Program-made: the position numbers and the translations under genes
Notes under the pieces: model-generated
The model's database searches: none
Told to the model about the DNA's origin: nothing
The model's input: the letters and a program-made list of their open reading frames with translations, nothing else
Assembly (NCBI GenBank): GCA_016287245.1
Contig: JAEEWG010000016.1
Coordinates: 1 to 64,000 of the forward strand
DNA length: 64,000 nucleotides
From: Clostridia bacterium
GTDB lineage: Bacteria; Bacillota; Clostridia; Saccharofermentanales; Saccharofermentanaceae
Reading direction: 5' to 3'
Part shown: positions 17,362 through 27,500 of the stretch, in pieces
Position numbering within the stretch: position 1 is the stretch's first letter
How the letters are laid out: each line of letters starts with the position of its first letter

Positions 17362-18336
17362 TTGCAGTACATTTTCATCGTGAATTCGAATATCCATAAG
17401 AGACGGAAGAAGGCCCTCGAAAAGGCTGTAAATGGTCTTCCGCGGGATCTGCGCTATAAGTCGAATGTCGTCTATACCGAGCATGCCGGGCATGCGGAAG
17501 AACTGGCGGTCACCTATTCCGAGAAGTATGGTTCAGAGTGCATCATCTTCGCCTGCGGTGGAGATGGTACGGTCCACGAAGTGGCCAATGCACTGGCTTT
17601 CAGAAATTCCCCGATGGGTGTGATCCCGCTCGGGACCGGAAACGATTTTGCCCGGACGATCCTTCCGAAGGAGCTCTATAAGGATCCGCTTCAGATCTTA
17701 AGACGGCTCGAAAACCCGATGATCCAGCCGATCGATCTTCTGCGTATCGACAGTTACGATTACCTCGGGAATCATCTTCCTTCCTGGAGCCGCTACAGCC
17801 TGAACATCGCTTCGATGGGCCTCGATACGCTCGTGCAGGCGAAGGCGAAGAGCATCGTGGCGAAGCATCCGAAGAGCCTTTTCTTCCGAAACAATGCCTA
17901 TACTTTCGCGGCGATCTCCTGCCTTATGAACGGCTGGCGGTATGCCATGGATTATTCGATCGAGCTCGAAAACGGCGAGATGATCGAAAAGAAAAATGTG
18001 TCTTATACGCTGGTTTCGATCTGCAACGGCAGATATTACGGCGGCGGTTACTGCCCCGCTCCGGATGCCGAGATCAACGACGGTGTGTTAAATGTCTGCA
18101 TCGTCGATCACATGTCGCGGGCGAAGGCCTTTTCGAGGCTTTCGAAATATAAAAAAGGCAAGCACGTCGGACAGCCGGGCTTTACCTTTTATCGTTCTAC
18201 AAGTGGTATCTTCAATTCTCTGAACAGCAATATGCAGATGCAGGGAAATTACGACGGCGAGGATTTCTTCGGACATAAGGTGAGATTCGAGGTCATCCCG
18301 CAGGCCATTCAGATGGCGTTCTTTAAAGAAGATTAA
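17362..18336 (+). CDS. Diacylglycerol kinase-like lipid kinase, DagK/YegS family
   Basis: 324 residues with the family nucleotide site ACGGDGTVHEVANAL and PLGTGNDFARTI, and a second beta domain. Family members phosphorylate diacylglycerol or related lipids at the membrane, recycling them to phosphatidic acid. The start is TTG at 17362 with CGGAG 7 nt upstream. It is 25 nt after the acp gene. Its last 14 nt overlap the convergent plsC gene. Lipid substrate not determined. Confidence 0.88.
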   Translation: MQYIFIVNSNIHKRRKKALEKAVNGLPRDLRYKSNVVYTEHAGHAEELAVTYSEKYGSECIIFACGGDGTVHEVANALAFRNSPMGVIPLGTGNDFARTILPKELYKDPLQILRRLENPMIQPIDLLRIDSYDYLGNHLPSWSRYSLNIASMGLDTLVQAKAKSIVAKHPKSLFFRNNAYTFAAISCLMNGWRYAMDYSIELENGEMIEKKNVSYTLVSICNGRYYGGGYCPAPDAEINDGVLNVCIVDHMSRAKAFSRLSKYKKGKHVGQPGFTFYRSTSGIFNSLNSNMQMQGNYDGEDFFGHKVRFEVIPQAIQMAFFKED

Positions 18337-19048
18337 CGTCCTTTGCTTCCATCTCTTTCATCCAGGCATAGACAGCGTCGGTCATCTTATGTGCGTCGCG
18401 GTCATAGTCCTGCGGCATAAGCGGTTTTCCGAAATGGATCGTGATCCTCTTTTTTCTGTGGTTTTTCTTATCCCAGGTCTGCGGTCTCTTCATGTGACGG
18501 GACCAAGCCTGATAGCCGCCCTCGATATAGACGGGGAGAAGCGGGGAATTGGATTTCACGGAGATATAGGCGGCACCGTCCTTAAACTCGGCGATGCGGC
18601 CGTCGGAGGTCCTGGTGCCTTCCGGATGCACGAGGATGATGTTACCTTTCTCGACTTCCTTCTTCGCCTTGATGAGGCCTCTTACCGGATTGCCGAAACG
18701 GTCTACGGCGATACCTCTTCCGACGTGCATCATGACACGTCCGAGGCGGCCGTAGTTCGTCTCGAGATCGGAAGCGGCGAGGGCGCAGAAATACTTTCTG
18801 TGCTTTCTCGGGAGCTCACTCATGATCCACATGCCGTCGGCATAGGTCTGGTGGTTGGAGCAGATGACGTAAGGATTTGTCTCCGGGATGTTCTCCTTGC
18901 CGGCACCGCGGAGCTTAACGAGGATACGGGTAATGGCCATCGACACGTGGTACCAGAAAAAACCGGTGAACCCGCGCGGTGTCGGATATTTATTATTCAG
19001 ATCTTCTGTGGAATGCGAAGCTGAAGCTGTGTTTTCTTTCTCAGACAT
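18323..19048 (-). CDS. plsC: 1-acyl-sn-glycerol-3-phosphate acyltransferase
   Basis: 241 residues with the acyltransferase motifs: NHQTYAD (H66 and D71, the HX4D catalytic pair) and HPEGTRTSDG (E143-R146). PlsC adds the second acyl chain to lysophosphatidic acid at the membrane. ATG 19048 has GAGGAG upstream. It has its own minus-strand promoter and converges on the lipid kinase gene with a 14-nt overlap. Confidence 0.9.
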   Translation of the reverse strand: MSEKENTASASHSTEDLNNKYPTPRGFTGFFWYHVSMAITRILVKLRGAGKENIPETNPYVICSNHQTYADGMWIMSELPRKHRKYFCALAASDLETNYGRLGRVMMHVGRGIAVDRFGNPVRGLIKAKKEVEKGNIILVHPEGTRTSDGRIAEFKDGAAYISVKSNSPLLPVYIEGGYQAWSRHMKRPQTWDKKNHRKKRITIHFGKPLMPQDYDRDAHKMTDAVYAWMKEMEAKDVNLL

Positions 19049-19084
19049 GACCTATTCTCCTCATACCATTCTCTTCTCTACGAT

Positions 19085-19113
19085 ATGCTAGACCACATCA
19101 GGTAGATTGTCAA
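19085..19113 (-). promoter_or_regulatory. Promoter of plsC
   Basis: On the minus strand: TTGACA (19113-19108), 17-nt spacer, TAGCAT (19090-19085). The -35 is perfect. Confidence 0.6.
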
Positions 19114-19236
19114 TTGATTTTCTACTATATTTTATAGATGAAGAAAGTCCTTTGTAGGGCGAAATGACAGGGGTTTTAATGAATTGTTTTGATTTTCAAA
19201 TAATTTTCCGAAAAGATAGACGATTTGAACAGAAAG

Positions 19237-19245
19237 TGGTATCAT
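19237..19245 (+). promoter_or_regulatory. Extended -10 promoter of the acyl-activating enzyme gene
   Basis: TGG-TATCAT, 65 nt before ATG 19310. The 19049-19309 spacer otherwise holds only the divergent plsC promoter and AT-rich sequence. Confidence 0.45.
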
Positions 19246-19309
19246 CTTTAAATGCGTACAGTTGCGGTCGCCCGACCCTGTACGAACTTTCTGCCGCTAC
19301 GGAGGACTT

Positions 19310-21151
19310 ATGTCGAGCATAGTCGGAAAACCATTACATGAAGGCATTCGTTACGATACGATGCGTGACCTGATCCTGGGGTCCAAGGAGAAATATGAGA
19401 CCAGGGATGCTTTCATTTTCAGAAGAAAACCGAACGAGGCGGAGATCCACAAGACCTACTTTGATTTCGCTTCGGATATTGAATATCTGGTCGAAGCCAT
19501 CGATCTGAATGGCTTTGCCGGCAAGCATTTAGGTGTTGTCGGCGAGAACTCCTATGAGTGGATGGTCTCTTATTCCTCTATCCTTTCGAGCGGATCCGTC
19601 GGACTTCCTCTCGACCGTCTCCTGCCGGAGCACGAGCTGGTCAGTCTTCTGATCCGTGGCAAGGTGGATGTTCTTTTCTATCACCAGAAACATCACGAGA
19701 TGATCATGAGTATCGCGAAGAATGCGGAAGAGACAGGCGTAAAGGTTTCAAAATACGTCTGCATGTGCACCGAGTACATCGCACCGAATCTCCCCTGGCC
19801 GGAAGACGATGAGCGTTTCGTCGATATCAAGACCTGGCTTGCCGAAGGAAAAGAAGCGGTCGAGGGCGGCAAGAGCCTGATGCGTACGGCCGAGATCGAT
19901 CCCGAGCAGACCCGGATCATCCTCTTTACGTCGGGTACGACGGCGATGAGTAAAGGCGTTATGCTCTCCCATAAGAACATCATGACAAATGTGTATGCGA
20001 TCAGTACGATCCTGACACTTCGTCCGGGAGAGAGAGTCTTCTCGATCCTGCCGCTGCACCACACCTTCGAGAATACCTGTGAATACTTCATGCTCTCGAG
20101 AGGCTGCTGCATCTGCTTCTCGGACGGCCTTCGATATATCGTGAAGAACCTGAATGAATGGCATGTCGAGGCATGTATCTCTGTGCCGCTTCTTTTCGAG
20201 AATATCCACGGCAAGATCAAGGATGGTATCAAGGAGTCCGGAAAAGAATCTCTGATCTCCGTGATGATCCCGGTCAGCAATTTCCTTAGAAAGTTTAAGA
20301 TCGATCTTCGAAGAGTATTCTTCAGCTCGATCATCAAAAAACTCGGCGGACACCTGCGCCTGATCGTTATCGGCGGCGCCGGCATCAGCAGAAACTATAT
20401 CGAAGATTTCAATAACTGGGGATTCGAATTCCTCATGGGATACGGTCTTACGGAGACTTCTCCGGTAATTGCCGTAACGACGACGAAATACAATGTTTAC
20501 GGCAGTGTCGGAAGACCGCTTACCGGCATTGAAGTGAAGATCGATACAGACAGTCCGAAAATTGGGACAGTTGGTGAGATATTATCTAAGAGTGACTGTG
20601 TCATGCAGGGTTATTACGAGAATCCGGAAGCTACGGCAGAAGTGCTCGAAGAAGATGGATGGTTCCACACGGGCGATATGGGCTACCTCGATAAGAAGGG
20701 ATGCCTGCATATCACCGGACGTGTGAAGTCGATGATCGTACTTACCAACGGCAAGAAGGCTTTCCCGGAGGAGATGGAGTCCCTCGTGAACAACATTCCG
20801 GGCGTTAAGGAAGCCTTTGTCTGGGGCTGTAAGGACGATAAGGACGCAGTGGATATCTGCGCCAAGCTTCTCATCGACCGTAAGGTCATCGGTGAGAACC
20901 TTCCGATCCCGGATACCACCGCAGGAGATAACGCGGTGCGGGAATACTTGAGTGCGAAGATGAAGGAAGTCAACCGTCAGATGCCTTCGTATAAGGCGAT
21001 CCACTATTTCGTCTTCTCGGAGACTGAGATGGTGAAGACGACGACTCTTAAGGTAAAACGTCCGGCAGAGCAGCAGGCGATCGAAGGCAAGCTTGCTGAT
21101 GCCAATACGACGATGAAAGCAGCGAACGGACAGAATCTGGATACCCTCTAA
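19310..21151 (+). CDS. AMP-forming acyl-activating enzyme, long-chain acyl-CoA/ACP synthetase-like
   Basis: 613 residues of the ANL superfamily. It has P-loop FTSGTTAMSKG (about 207-217), motif MGYGLTETSPVI, and the hinge region GWFHTGDMGYLDKKGCLHITGR with the late lysine region VKTTTLKVKRPAE. Such enzymes adenylate a carboxylic acid and load it on CoA or a carrier protein. The nearby stand-alone acyl carrier protein and PlsC suggest a fatty acid substrate and possibly direct ACP loading. ATG 19310 has GGAGG 4 nt upstream; the frame continues 16 codons further without a ribosome site. Confidence 0.87.
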   Translation: MSSIVGKPLHEGIRYDTMRDLILGSKEKYETRDAFIFRRKPNEAEIHKTYFDFASDIEYLVEAIDLNGFAGKHLGVVGENSYEWMVSYSSILSSGSVGLPLDRLLPEHELVSLLIRGKVDVLFYHQKHHEMIMSIAKNAEETGVKVSKYVCMCTEYIAPNLPWPEDDERFVDIKTWLAEGKEAVEGGKSLMRTAEIDPEQTRIILFTSGTTAMSKGVMLSHKNIMTNVYAISTILTLRPGERVFSILPLHHTFENTCEYFMLSRGCCICFSDGLRYIVKNLNEWHVEACISVPLLFENIHGKIKDGIKESGKESLISVMIPVSNFLRKFKIDLRRVFFSSIIKKLGGHLRLIVIGGAGISRNYIEDFNNWGFEFLMGYGLTETSPVIAVTTTKYNVYGSVGRPLTGIEVKIDTDSPKIGTVGEILSKSDCVMQGYYENPEATAEVLEEDGWFHTGDMGYLDKKGCLHITGRVKSMIVLTNGKKAFPEEMESLVNNIPGVKEAFVWGCKDDKDAVDICAKLLIDRKVIGENLPIPDTTAGDNAVREYLSAKMKEVNRQMPSYKAIHYFVFSETEMVKTTTLKVKRPAEQQAIEGKLADANTTMKAANGQNLDTL

Positions 21152-21171
21152 TACATAAGGAGGTCGATACC

Positions 21172-24100
21172 ATGGCGTTTCATTTGCTTTACGGCGAGCA
21201 TCCCATCTCGCTTCTGGATACCTGTCTTTCACGGATCTGTGAAGAGGCCGTGAGATGGCCGACGCGCCGCGGGTATATTATCGTCCCGGAGAAAATGAAA
21301 GCGGAAGTGGAACGCCGCTATATCGAGATCCTTCAGGAGAAGAAGGGCGGCAAAGGCGCATCGTCCGCGTTCATGATGATCGACGTCGTCAGTTTCTCCC
21401 GTTTTGCCTACCGTGTGTTAAGTGAAGTCGGCGGAATGGGCGGTAAGTCTTTAAGCCCGGCAGCCCGTTCGATCCTGATCCACAGAATTCTTTCCGAATA
21501 TAAAGATGAACTGGAAGTCCTTGGCAATTTTGCTGACCGTGTAGGTTTTGTCGCACAGCTCGATGAAGTCCTCGGAGACTTTTACCGTTACGGCATCACA
21601 GGGGAGATGCTCGAGGAACTCGATCTTTCCGGCGAGAGTCCCCTTACGGCAAGTAAGATCCATGATTTCGGGAAACTCATTCATAAGCTCGATGAGCTTA
21701 GAGAGCAGATGGGATATGCCCCCGAGCGCGATTCCATGAAAAGGCTAGACGAGGTCTTAAAACTTTTCATGGAGGAGGATCCGAAGACGAAGGAGTGGCC
21801 GCTGTCGCGCCTTTCTTTCCTAAGGGATGCTTCCTGCTGGATCTTAGGCTTCGGCGAGACAAGAAACTTCACTCCGGAAGAGTTTAACATTGTTACAAAG
21901 CTTGCATCTGTCGCCTCCAAGGTCACTATGACCTGTGTGGAAAGTTCGGTCACGAAAGAAGAGATGGGCGAGGATATCTGCCATTTCGGAGAGAAGACGA
22001 TCCGGGATATCCTTAAGGTCCTGCCCTTGGATTCGTCCGAAAAAGTCGGCCCGGTAAAGGGGAGAAATGCTGCGCTCTGGACGCTTTCTGCCGACTATGC
22101 GAGCCGTTCCTGCAAAGTCTGGGAGGACCTCGATGTTCCCTGTGAGATCAAGGTATTCCGTCAGATCTCGGATGAACTGGAATATGTGGCGGCGCGCATC
22201 AAGGAGGCCGTGCAGTTCCAGGGCCTTCGCTACCGGGACATCACGGTCGTCATGTGCGACATGGAGCAGTATAGTACGAACCTGCACGCAGCTTTTTCCC
22301 GATATGGTCTCGATGTATTCGTGGATTCAAAGCAGCCGCTTATGGGCACGATCTGGACGCGTTATTTGACGTCGATCCTCGACATAGCGCTTTACCGCTG
22401 GGACATCCCTTCCGTGATCTCTTATCTCAAGTCCGGTTTCGTGACGGTCGAGACCGACCTGATCCTCAAGTTCGAAAACTTTTGTCTGGCACATGGCATC
22501 AAGGGGAAAAAGAAGATGCTGTCGTGTGATAAGTTCGTCTCCACGATCTCCGAGAAGAATGTCGTAAAAGAGATATTGCCGGTCCTTTCCAAGCTTTCCG
22601 AAGAGCTTTCGGCCTTGGAGAAGGCAAAGACCTGTAAAGAGCGTGCCGCAGCGCTTCACGATATGGTCTTCGGGCAGAAGGAGACTGTCGAATTCTTTAT
22701 CGATGAGTGGCAGAAGGCCGGGAACCAGCAGGCGGCTCTTGCCCTTGCGCTTTCCTATAACTACGCGGACGAAGCGCTTCTTGCCATGACGCAGGAACTC
22801 GGAGATTTTCCGATCTCGCTTGGCAACTTCAAGGAGGCTTTACTTTCGGCACTGGAGAGCAAGACCTTAAACGCCATTCCTTCCTATGTCGATCAGGTGA
22901 CCATTACGACACCGTCCAATGCTTACCGCCGTCCCTGCCGGATGATGTTTATCGTCGGTGCATCGAGAAAGAACTTCCCGTACACCTCTCCTTCCGAAGG
23001 ATATCTCCGGAACAGAGAGAGAACGCTTCTTTCCGAGAAGCTTTCGATGGAATTTCCGAACCATGCGAAGGACCAGGCGTATGCGGATTTCTTTACCGCC
23101 TATGCGCTCCTTGACGCGCCCTCCGAGCGATTGATCTTCACGATCCAGAATTCCGTGGAACCGTCGTCCGTGATACTGTTTCTTCGCGATACCTATCCCA
23201 GGATCGGCAGCGAAGTCCTTCACCACCTGTCTCTTTCCGATCCGCGTGTACTGATCCGTTCGAAGATGGAAGACTACCTGCGTGAAGTCGTCTCCGGAAG
23301 ACTTAAGGTCTCCGATCAAGAATATGAGGAGGCCGTGCAGATCTGGAAGACCTATTTCGATGCAACGGATCTTTCCAGAGAGAATAAGGCGAAAACAGAG
23401 CTTACGATCGGAAAAGACCAGATGGACAGAAGATATGGCGATAAGCTTCTGATGAGCGTGTCCTCGGTCGAAAGCTACGTGTACTGCCCGTATCACTACT
23501 TCTGTGAGAAGGTCCTTCACATAAAAGAAAGAGAGATCCAGCAGGTACAGGCCACCGAGATGGGTTCTCTGGCCCATACTGTGATGGAGAGGGCACTGAC
23601 GGAATTCCGGGATGCGTATACGAAGGCAGAGACAGAAGAGCAGAAGGCGCTGGTCCTTCTGTCTTTCCGAAACAAAGATAAATACGAATGGAGCCGGGAT
23701 CTCCTTCTGGCCGCGCAGGAAGAGGAACACTATGCGTACTGCGATGATCCGGCACTGAAAATGTCGGCGGATACGAAACTTCTTTCGGGCACTTCTGAGA
23801 CGCTGGCCATGATCTTTTCGAAAATGGATCCGGAAAAGAATATGCCGACCGTTTTCGAGTGGCATTTCGGCGGAGACTCGATCCCCGGATATGACATGCC
23901 TCTTAAAGACGGGCGGGTCGTGACTTTTAACGGGACGATCGACCGTGTCGATCTAAACGAAAAGGAGAAGAAATTCAATATCCTCGACTATAAGACCGGC
24001 AACAAATCGATCGATTATGATGCGCTTTATGCGGGCTCTAGCGTGCAGCTGCCGTCGTATATGCATGTTTATGATTCCCAGCATCCGGAGGTCGAACCGG

Positions 24101-24525
24101 ACGGGGTCTCGTATATCCATGTGGCGAGTCTGAAGAAGAGAAGCAAGGGCCTGGCCGAGTCGCTGGATGAGGAGACGCTCCAAAATGCCCATGACGATGC
24201 GGTCAAGGAGACCTTCGGACCGGGCGGTTATGAGATCCGCAAGGAGACAGAAGATATGCGAAGGATGGGCGAGTTTGCGATCTCCCGCATCCGGGATAAC
24301 TGCGAAAGACTCTATGGCGGACACTTCGATGCGCGCCCCGGAAAGATTAAGAAAGATCCGCTCAAGAAATGTGTAGACTGTGAATTCAGTCCGATCTGCA
24401 GCGGTGATATGAAATCGCCGGATTATAACTATCTGCCGACGATCCCTACTGTTCTAAATGACGAGGGAAAAGCCATGAAGAAAGAAGATGCTTTCTTCGA
24501 GACATTACGAAAGAAGGAGGAGTGA
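21172..24525 (+). CDS. addB: Helicase-nuclease subunit AddB
   Basis: 1117 residues. AddB pairs with AddA to resect double-strand breaks for RecA loading. Seen: C-terminal PD-(D/E)XK nuclease with DYK at D939-K941 (NGTIDRVD...ILDYKTG), and the four iron-sulfur cysteines, C772 in CPYHYFC plus C1067, C1070 and C1076 (CVDCEFSPIC). Odd: the N-terminal Walker A of typical AddB (GRSGSGKT in Bacillus) is replaced by YGEHPISLLDT, so this subunit probably does not bind ATP there. ATG has AAGGAGG 7 nt upstream. The addA start lies just beyond its stop. Confidence 0.9.
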   Translation: MAFHLLYGEHPISLLDTCLSRICEEAVRWPTRRGYIIVPEKMKAEVERRYIEILQEKKGGKGASSAFMMIDVVSFSRFAYRVLSEVGGMGGKSLSPAARSILIHRILSEYKDELEVLGNFADRVGFVAQLDEVLGDFYRYGITGEMLEELDLSGESPLTASKIHDFGKLIHKLDELREQMGYAPERDSMKRLDEVLKLFMEEDPKTKEWPLSRLSFLRDASCWILGFGETRNFTPEEFNIVTKLASVASKVTMTCVESSVTKEEMGEDICHFGEKTIRDILKVLPLDSSEKVGPVKGRNAALWTLSADYASRSCKVWEDLDVPCEIKVFRQISDELEYVAARIKEAVQFQGLRYRDITVVMCDMEQYSTNLHAAFSRYGLDVFVDSKQPLMGTIWTRYLTSILDIALYRWDIPSVISYLKSGFVTVETDLILKFENFCLAHGIKGKKKMLSCDKFVSTISEKNVVKEILPVLSKLSEELSALEKAKTCKERAAALHDMVFGQKETVEFFIDEWQKAGNQQAALALALSYNYADEALLAMTQELGDFPISLGNFKEALLSALESKTLNAIPSYVDQVTITTPSNAYRRPCRMMFIVGASRKNFPYTSPSEGYLRNRERTLLSEKLSMEFPNHAKDQAYADFFTAYALLDAPSERLIFTIQNSVEPSSVILFLRDTYPRIGSEVLHHLSLSDPRVLIRSKMEDYLREVVSGRLKVSDQEYEEAVQIWKTYFDATDLSRENKAKTELTIGKDQMDRRYGDKLLMSVSSVESYVYCPYHYFCEKVLHIKEREIQQVQATEMGSLAHTVMERALTEFRDAYTKAETEEQKALVLLSFRNKDKYEWSRDLLLAAQEEEHYAYCDDPALKMSADTKLLSGTSETLAMIFSKMDPEKNMPTVFEWHFGGDSIPGYDMPLKDGRVVTFNGTIDRVDLNEKEKKFNILDYKTGNKSIDYDALYAGSSVQLPSYMHVYDSQHPEVEPDGVSYIHVASLKKRSKGLAESLDEETLQNAHDDAVKETFGPGGYEIRKETEDMRRMGEFAISRIRDNCERLYGGHFDARPGKIKKDPLKKCVDCEFSPICSGDMKSPDYNYLPTIPTVLNDEGKAMKKEDAFFETLRKKEE

Positions 24526-24527
24526 TC

Positions 24528-27500
24528 ATGGATCTTAGTCCGGAACAAAGAATAATCGTTGATGCACCCTCCGGGAATATTCTGGTCAGTGCAGCTGCCG
24601 GTTCAGGTAAGACGACTGTCATGACGGAGAGGATCGTCAAGAGGATCCTCGATCGGGAACTGTCTGTCGAGCATGTACTCGTCATGACATTTACAAATGC
24701 CGCGGCGGCCAACATGAGTGCCAAGCTCGACAAGCGTCTCCGTGAGAAACTTTCGGAGACTAAAGATAAAGAAACGCGAAAGTATATCAGTGAGCAGATC
24801 GCGGCGCTTCCGTCTGCCTATATTTCTACGATCGACTCTTTCTGCAGCCGCGTGATCAGTAATTTTGCCGCACAGGGCAAGGATGAAGACGGCGAGCTTC
24901 TGATCGAGCCGAAAAGCATGATCCTCGATGAAGTTCATGCCGGTAAACTTCTGATGGAGTCCTTTGATGAAGTCTTCTCGGAATCCTATGCTTTTGCCCG
25001 GAAGATGGAAGAGGAGCCGGAACTTATAAATCAGAAGATGCCGCGCCAGGATAAGAATAATGTGGTCGGCGTGATCAATGACTCTGAAGTCACGGGGCAG
25101 GAGTGGAAGGACTCTTTTCTTTCCATGGTATCCTCCTTCGGATCGGGGCGCGATGACACAGATCTGAAGGCAGATATGGCTGATAAACTGAGCTTCCTCC
25201 GAAGCCTTCCGGAGTATGAGGCCTGGGTCAAAAACGCGCTTTGGAATAAAAAAAGGGAGAGCAGATCTTTTATCCATTCCCAGCTGTTTCAGACGATCAT
25301 GAGTAAGACGAAAACGGCGATCCGCCGAAGGATCGGAGATGTCTCCTATCTTCGAAAACTCATCCCGGATGTGCCTTTCGTAAAGAGTGCAAAGACCAAT
25401 ACCGAGAGGCAGAATCAGTTCTTTGAGTGGTGTACCTTCCTCGAAGAAAATGCATCACGTATCCTAAACGATGAGAACATGACCTGGAATGAGATCTGTG
25501 ATCTTCGGAATAAAGTGCCGGACGAAAAACTGCCGTCCTACAGTGTCCGTTCTGACGATCCGGAACTTCTGGAATTTGACAGCATGGCACATTCCATCTA
25601 CGAACTTGCGTATATCCTTACCGGCATCAAGAAGACGAAGGCATTCGCCGATTCCATGAAAGATGAGATCCGCTATTTCTTCGGAAAGACCGAAGAGGAG
25701 ATCACGGCGGAACTAAAGTCGATGTACCCGCTCTATGAGCGCTATTTTGAGATGGTCCTTTCGGCTGACCGGCTGTATCAGCAGAAGAAGCGGCTCGAGC
25801 ACGGTATGGATTTTCCGGATCAGGAACAGGTGGCATTAAAACTCCTTTCTAATCCGGAAGTAGCGGAATATTACAGAGATCTTTTCGATGAGATCTATAT
25901 CGATGAGTATCAGGATAACAGCGGTGTCCAGGATGCGATCGTGCAGAGCTTTTCAAAGAATAATGTTTTCTTTGTCGGTGATGTCAAGCAGAGCATCTAT
26001 CGTTTCCGTCACGCCAAGCCGTCGATGTTCATCGAAAGAAGCGATGAGTACGAATTAGGAGAAGAGGGAACGCTTTTTACGCTGAATGCGAATTACCGAA
26101 GCGTACCGGGTATCCTTCGTATCGTGAATACGATCTTCGACAGCATTATGAGCATGGAGTACGGCGATATCGATTATGACGATTCCCACGCCCTGCATCC
26201 GGGTCGGGCGGAAGAGTCTTACGAGACCTCTTCCGGAGCCGATGTCACGTTGATCCTGGCGGAGGACGATAAAGGCAGTTCCGATGACGATTCCGGTCTT
26301 GATGCCGACACCGAGCAGATCCTCGATATGAAGGAAGCCGAGAAGGTGGAAAAAGAGACTCTGATCGTCGCCAAGCAGATCTCGGATCTTAAAAAACTCA
26401 GCGGTTTTTCCTACGACCAGTGCGTGATCCTGACCACTTCGAACCGCGGGGCGATGGCTGCGGCGGATATCCTTATGAAGTGCGGGATCCCGGCGCAGGG
26501 ACCAAACCTCGGGAATATCCTTACCCAGCCGGATCTTCGTGTGATGATCGATCTGGCAAGGCTTGCGGAAAACATCTATCAGGACATCCCGCTCGCCGGC
26601 GTGATGAAGTCGAAGATCCGCCAGGCGAACTTTAGCGACAGAGATCTTCTGGAGATATATCTTTTCTTCCCTAAAGAGCATGACCTTCCGTTCTGCGAGA
26701 AAGTCGTCCGTTTTGCGAAGGAAGATACCACGGAACTCGGTAAGAAAGTTATGGATTTCCTTTCGTTCATCAACGATCTTCGGACACTTGCGATGCAGAT
26801 GACGGTCACAAAGTGGCTCGAACATGTCTATGCTGTGACGGGATATCCGTCCTATGTCCAGTCGCTGGAAGACGGCGATGCCCGCTACTATGCCCTGATG
26901 GTATTCGTCGGGTGGGCGACGCGTTTTGATATGGGCAGAAAGTCCGGACTTTCCGCTTTCGTCAGCTATATCGATGAACTCGATCAGGGGAAGGATAAGA
27001 GCACGGAGATCGATCTTTCCGAGCCGCTCGAAAATGTCGTCCGCTGCATGACGATCCATAAGAGTAAGGGCCTTGAGTTCCCGTATGTATTCCTGTGCGG
27101 CATCCAATCCGTCCAAAAATCGAGGGATACGAACCTGATCTTAAGTGAAGACGGAGGTATCGCAGGAAGAAGATATCTCAAAGATGTCGGTGCGATCTAT
27201 GAGCCGCACGATTACTATCTCCAGTCTCTTTCAGAGCAGAGGGCTTCCGATGCGGAGAAGATCCGTCTTCTCTACGTAGCCCTGACCCGTGCCGAGAAAA
27301 AAGCCTTCGTGATCTCTCTTGTGAAGAGAAAGACAGAGGGGCTGATCACGTCCTGTGAGCCGGTGATCGCGGCCGCAGAAGATGAAATGGATAAGTTCGA
27401 TCCGGAGCTGATGTGTAAACTCAAGAGCCATTTAAACAAGTGTATGGCAGGCCTTGTCCGTATCCCGGGATATCCGCTCCGCCGCGCAGTCTTAAGTCCT

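Noticed and set aside
22867..23865. 332-codon minus-strand frame inside addB
   Set aside because: Antisense shadow with Arg/His-rich, motif-free translation; addB is well supported.
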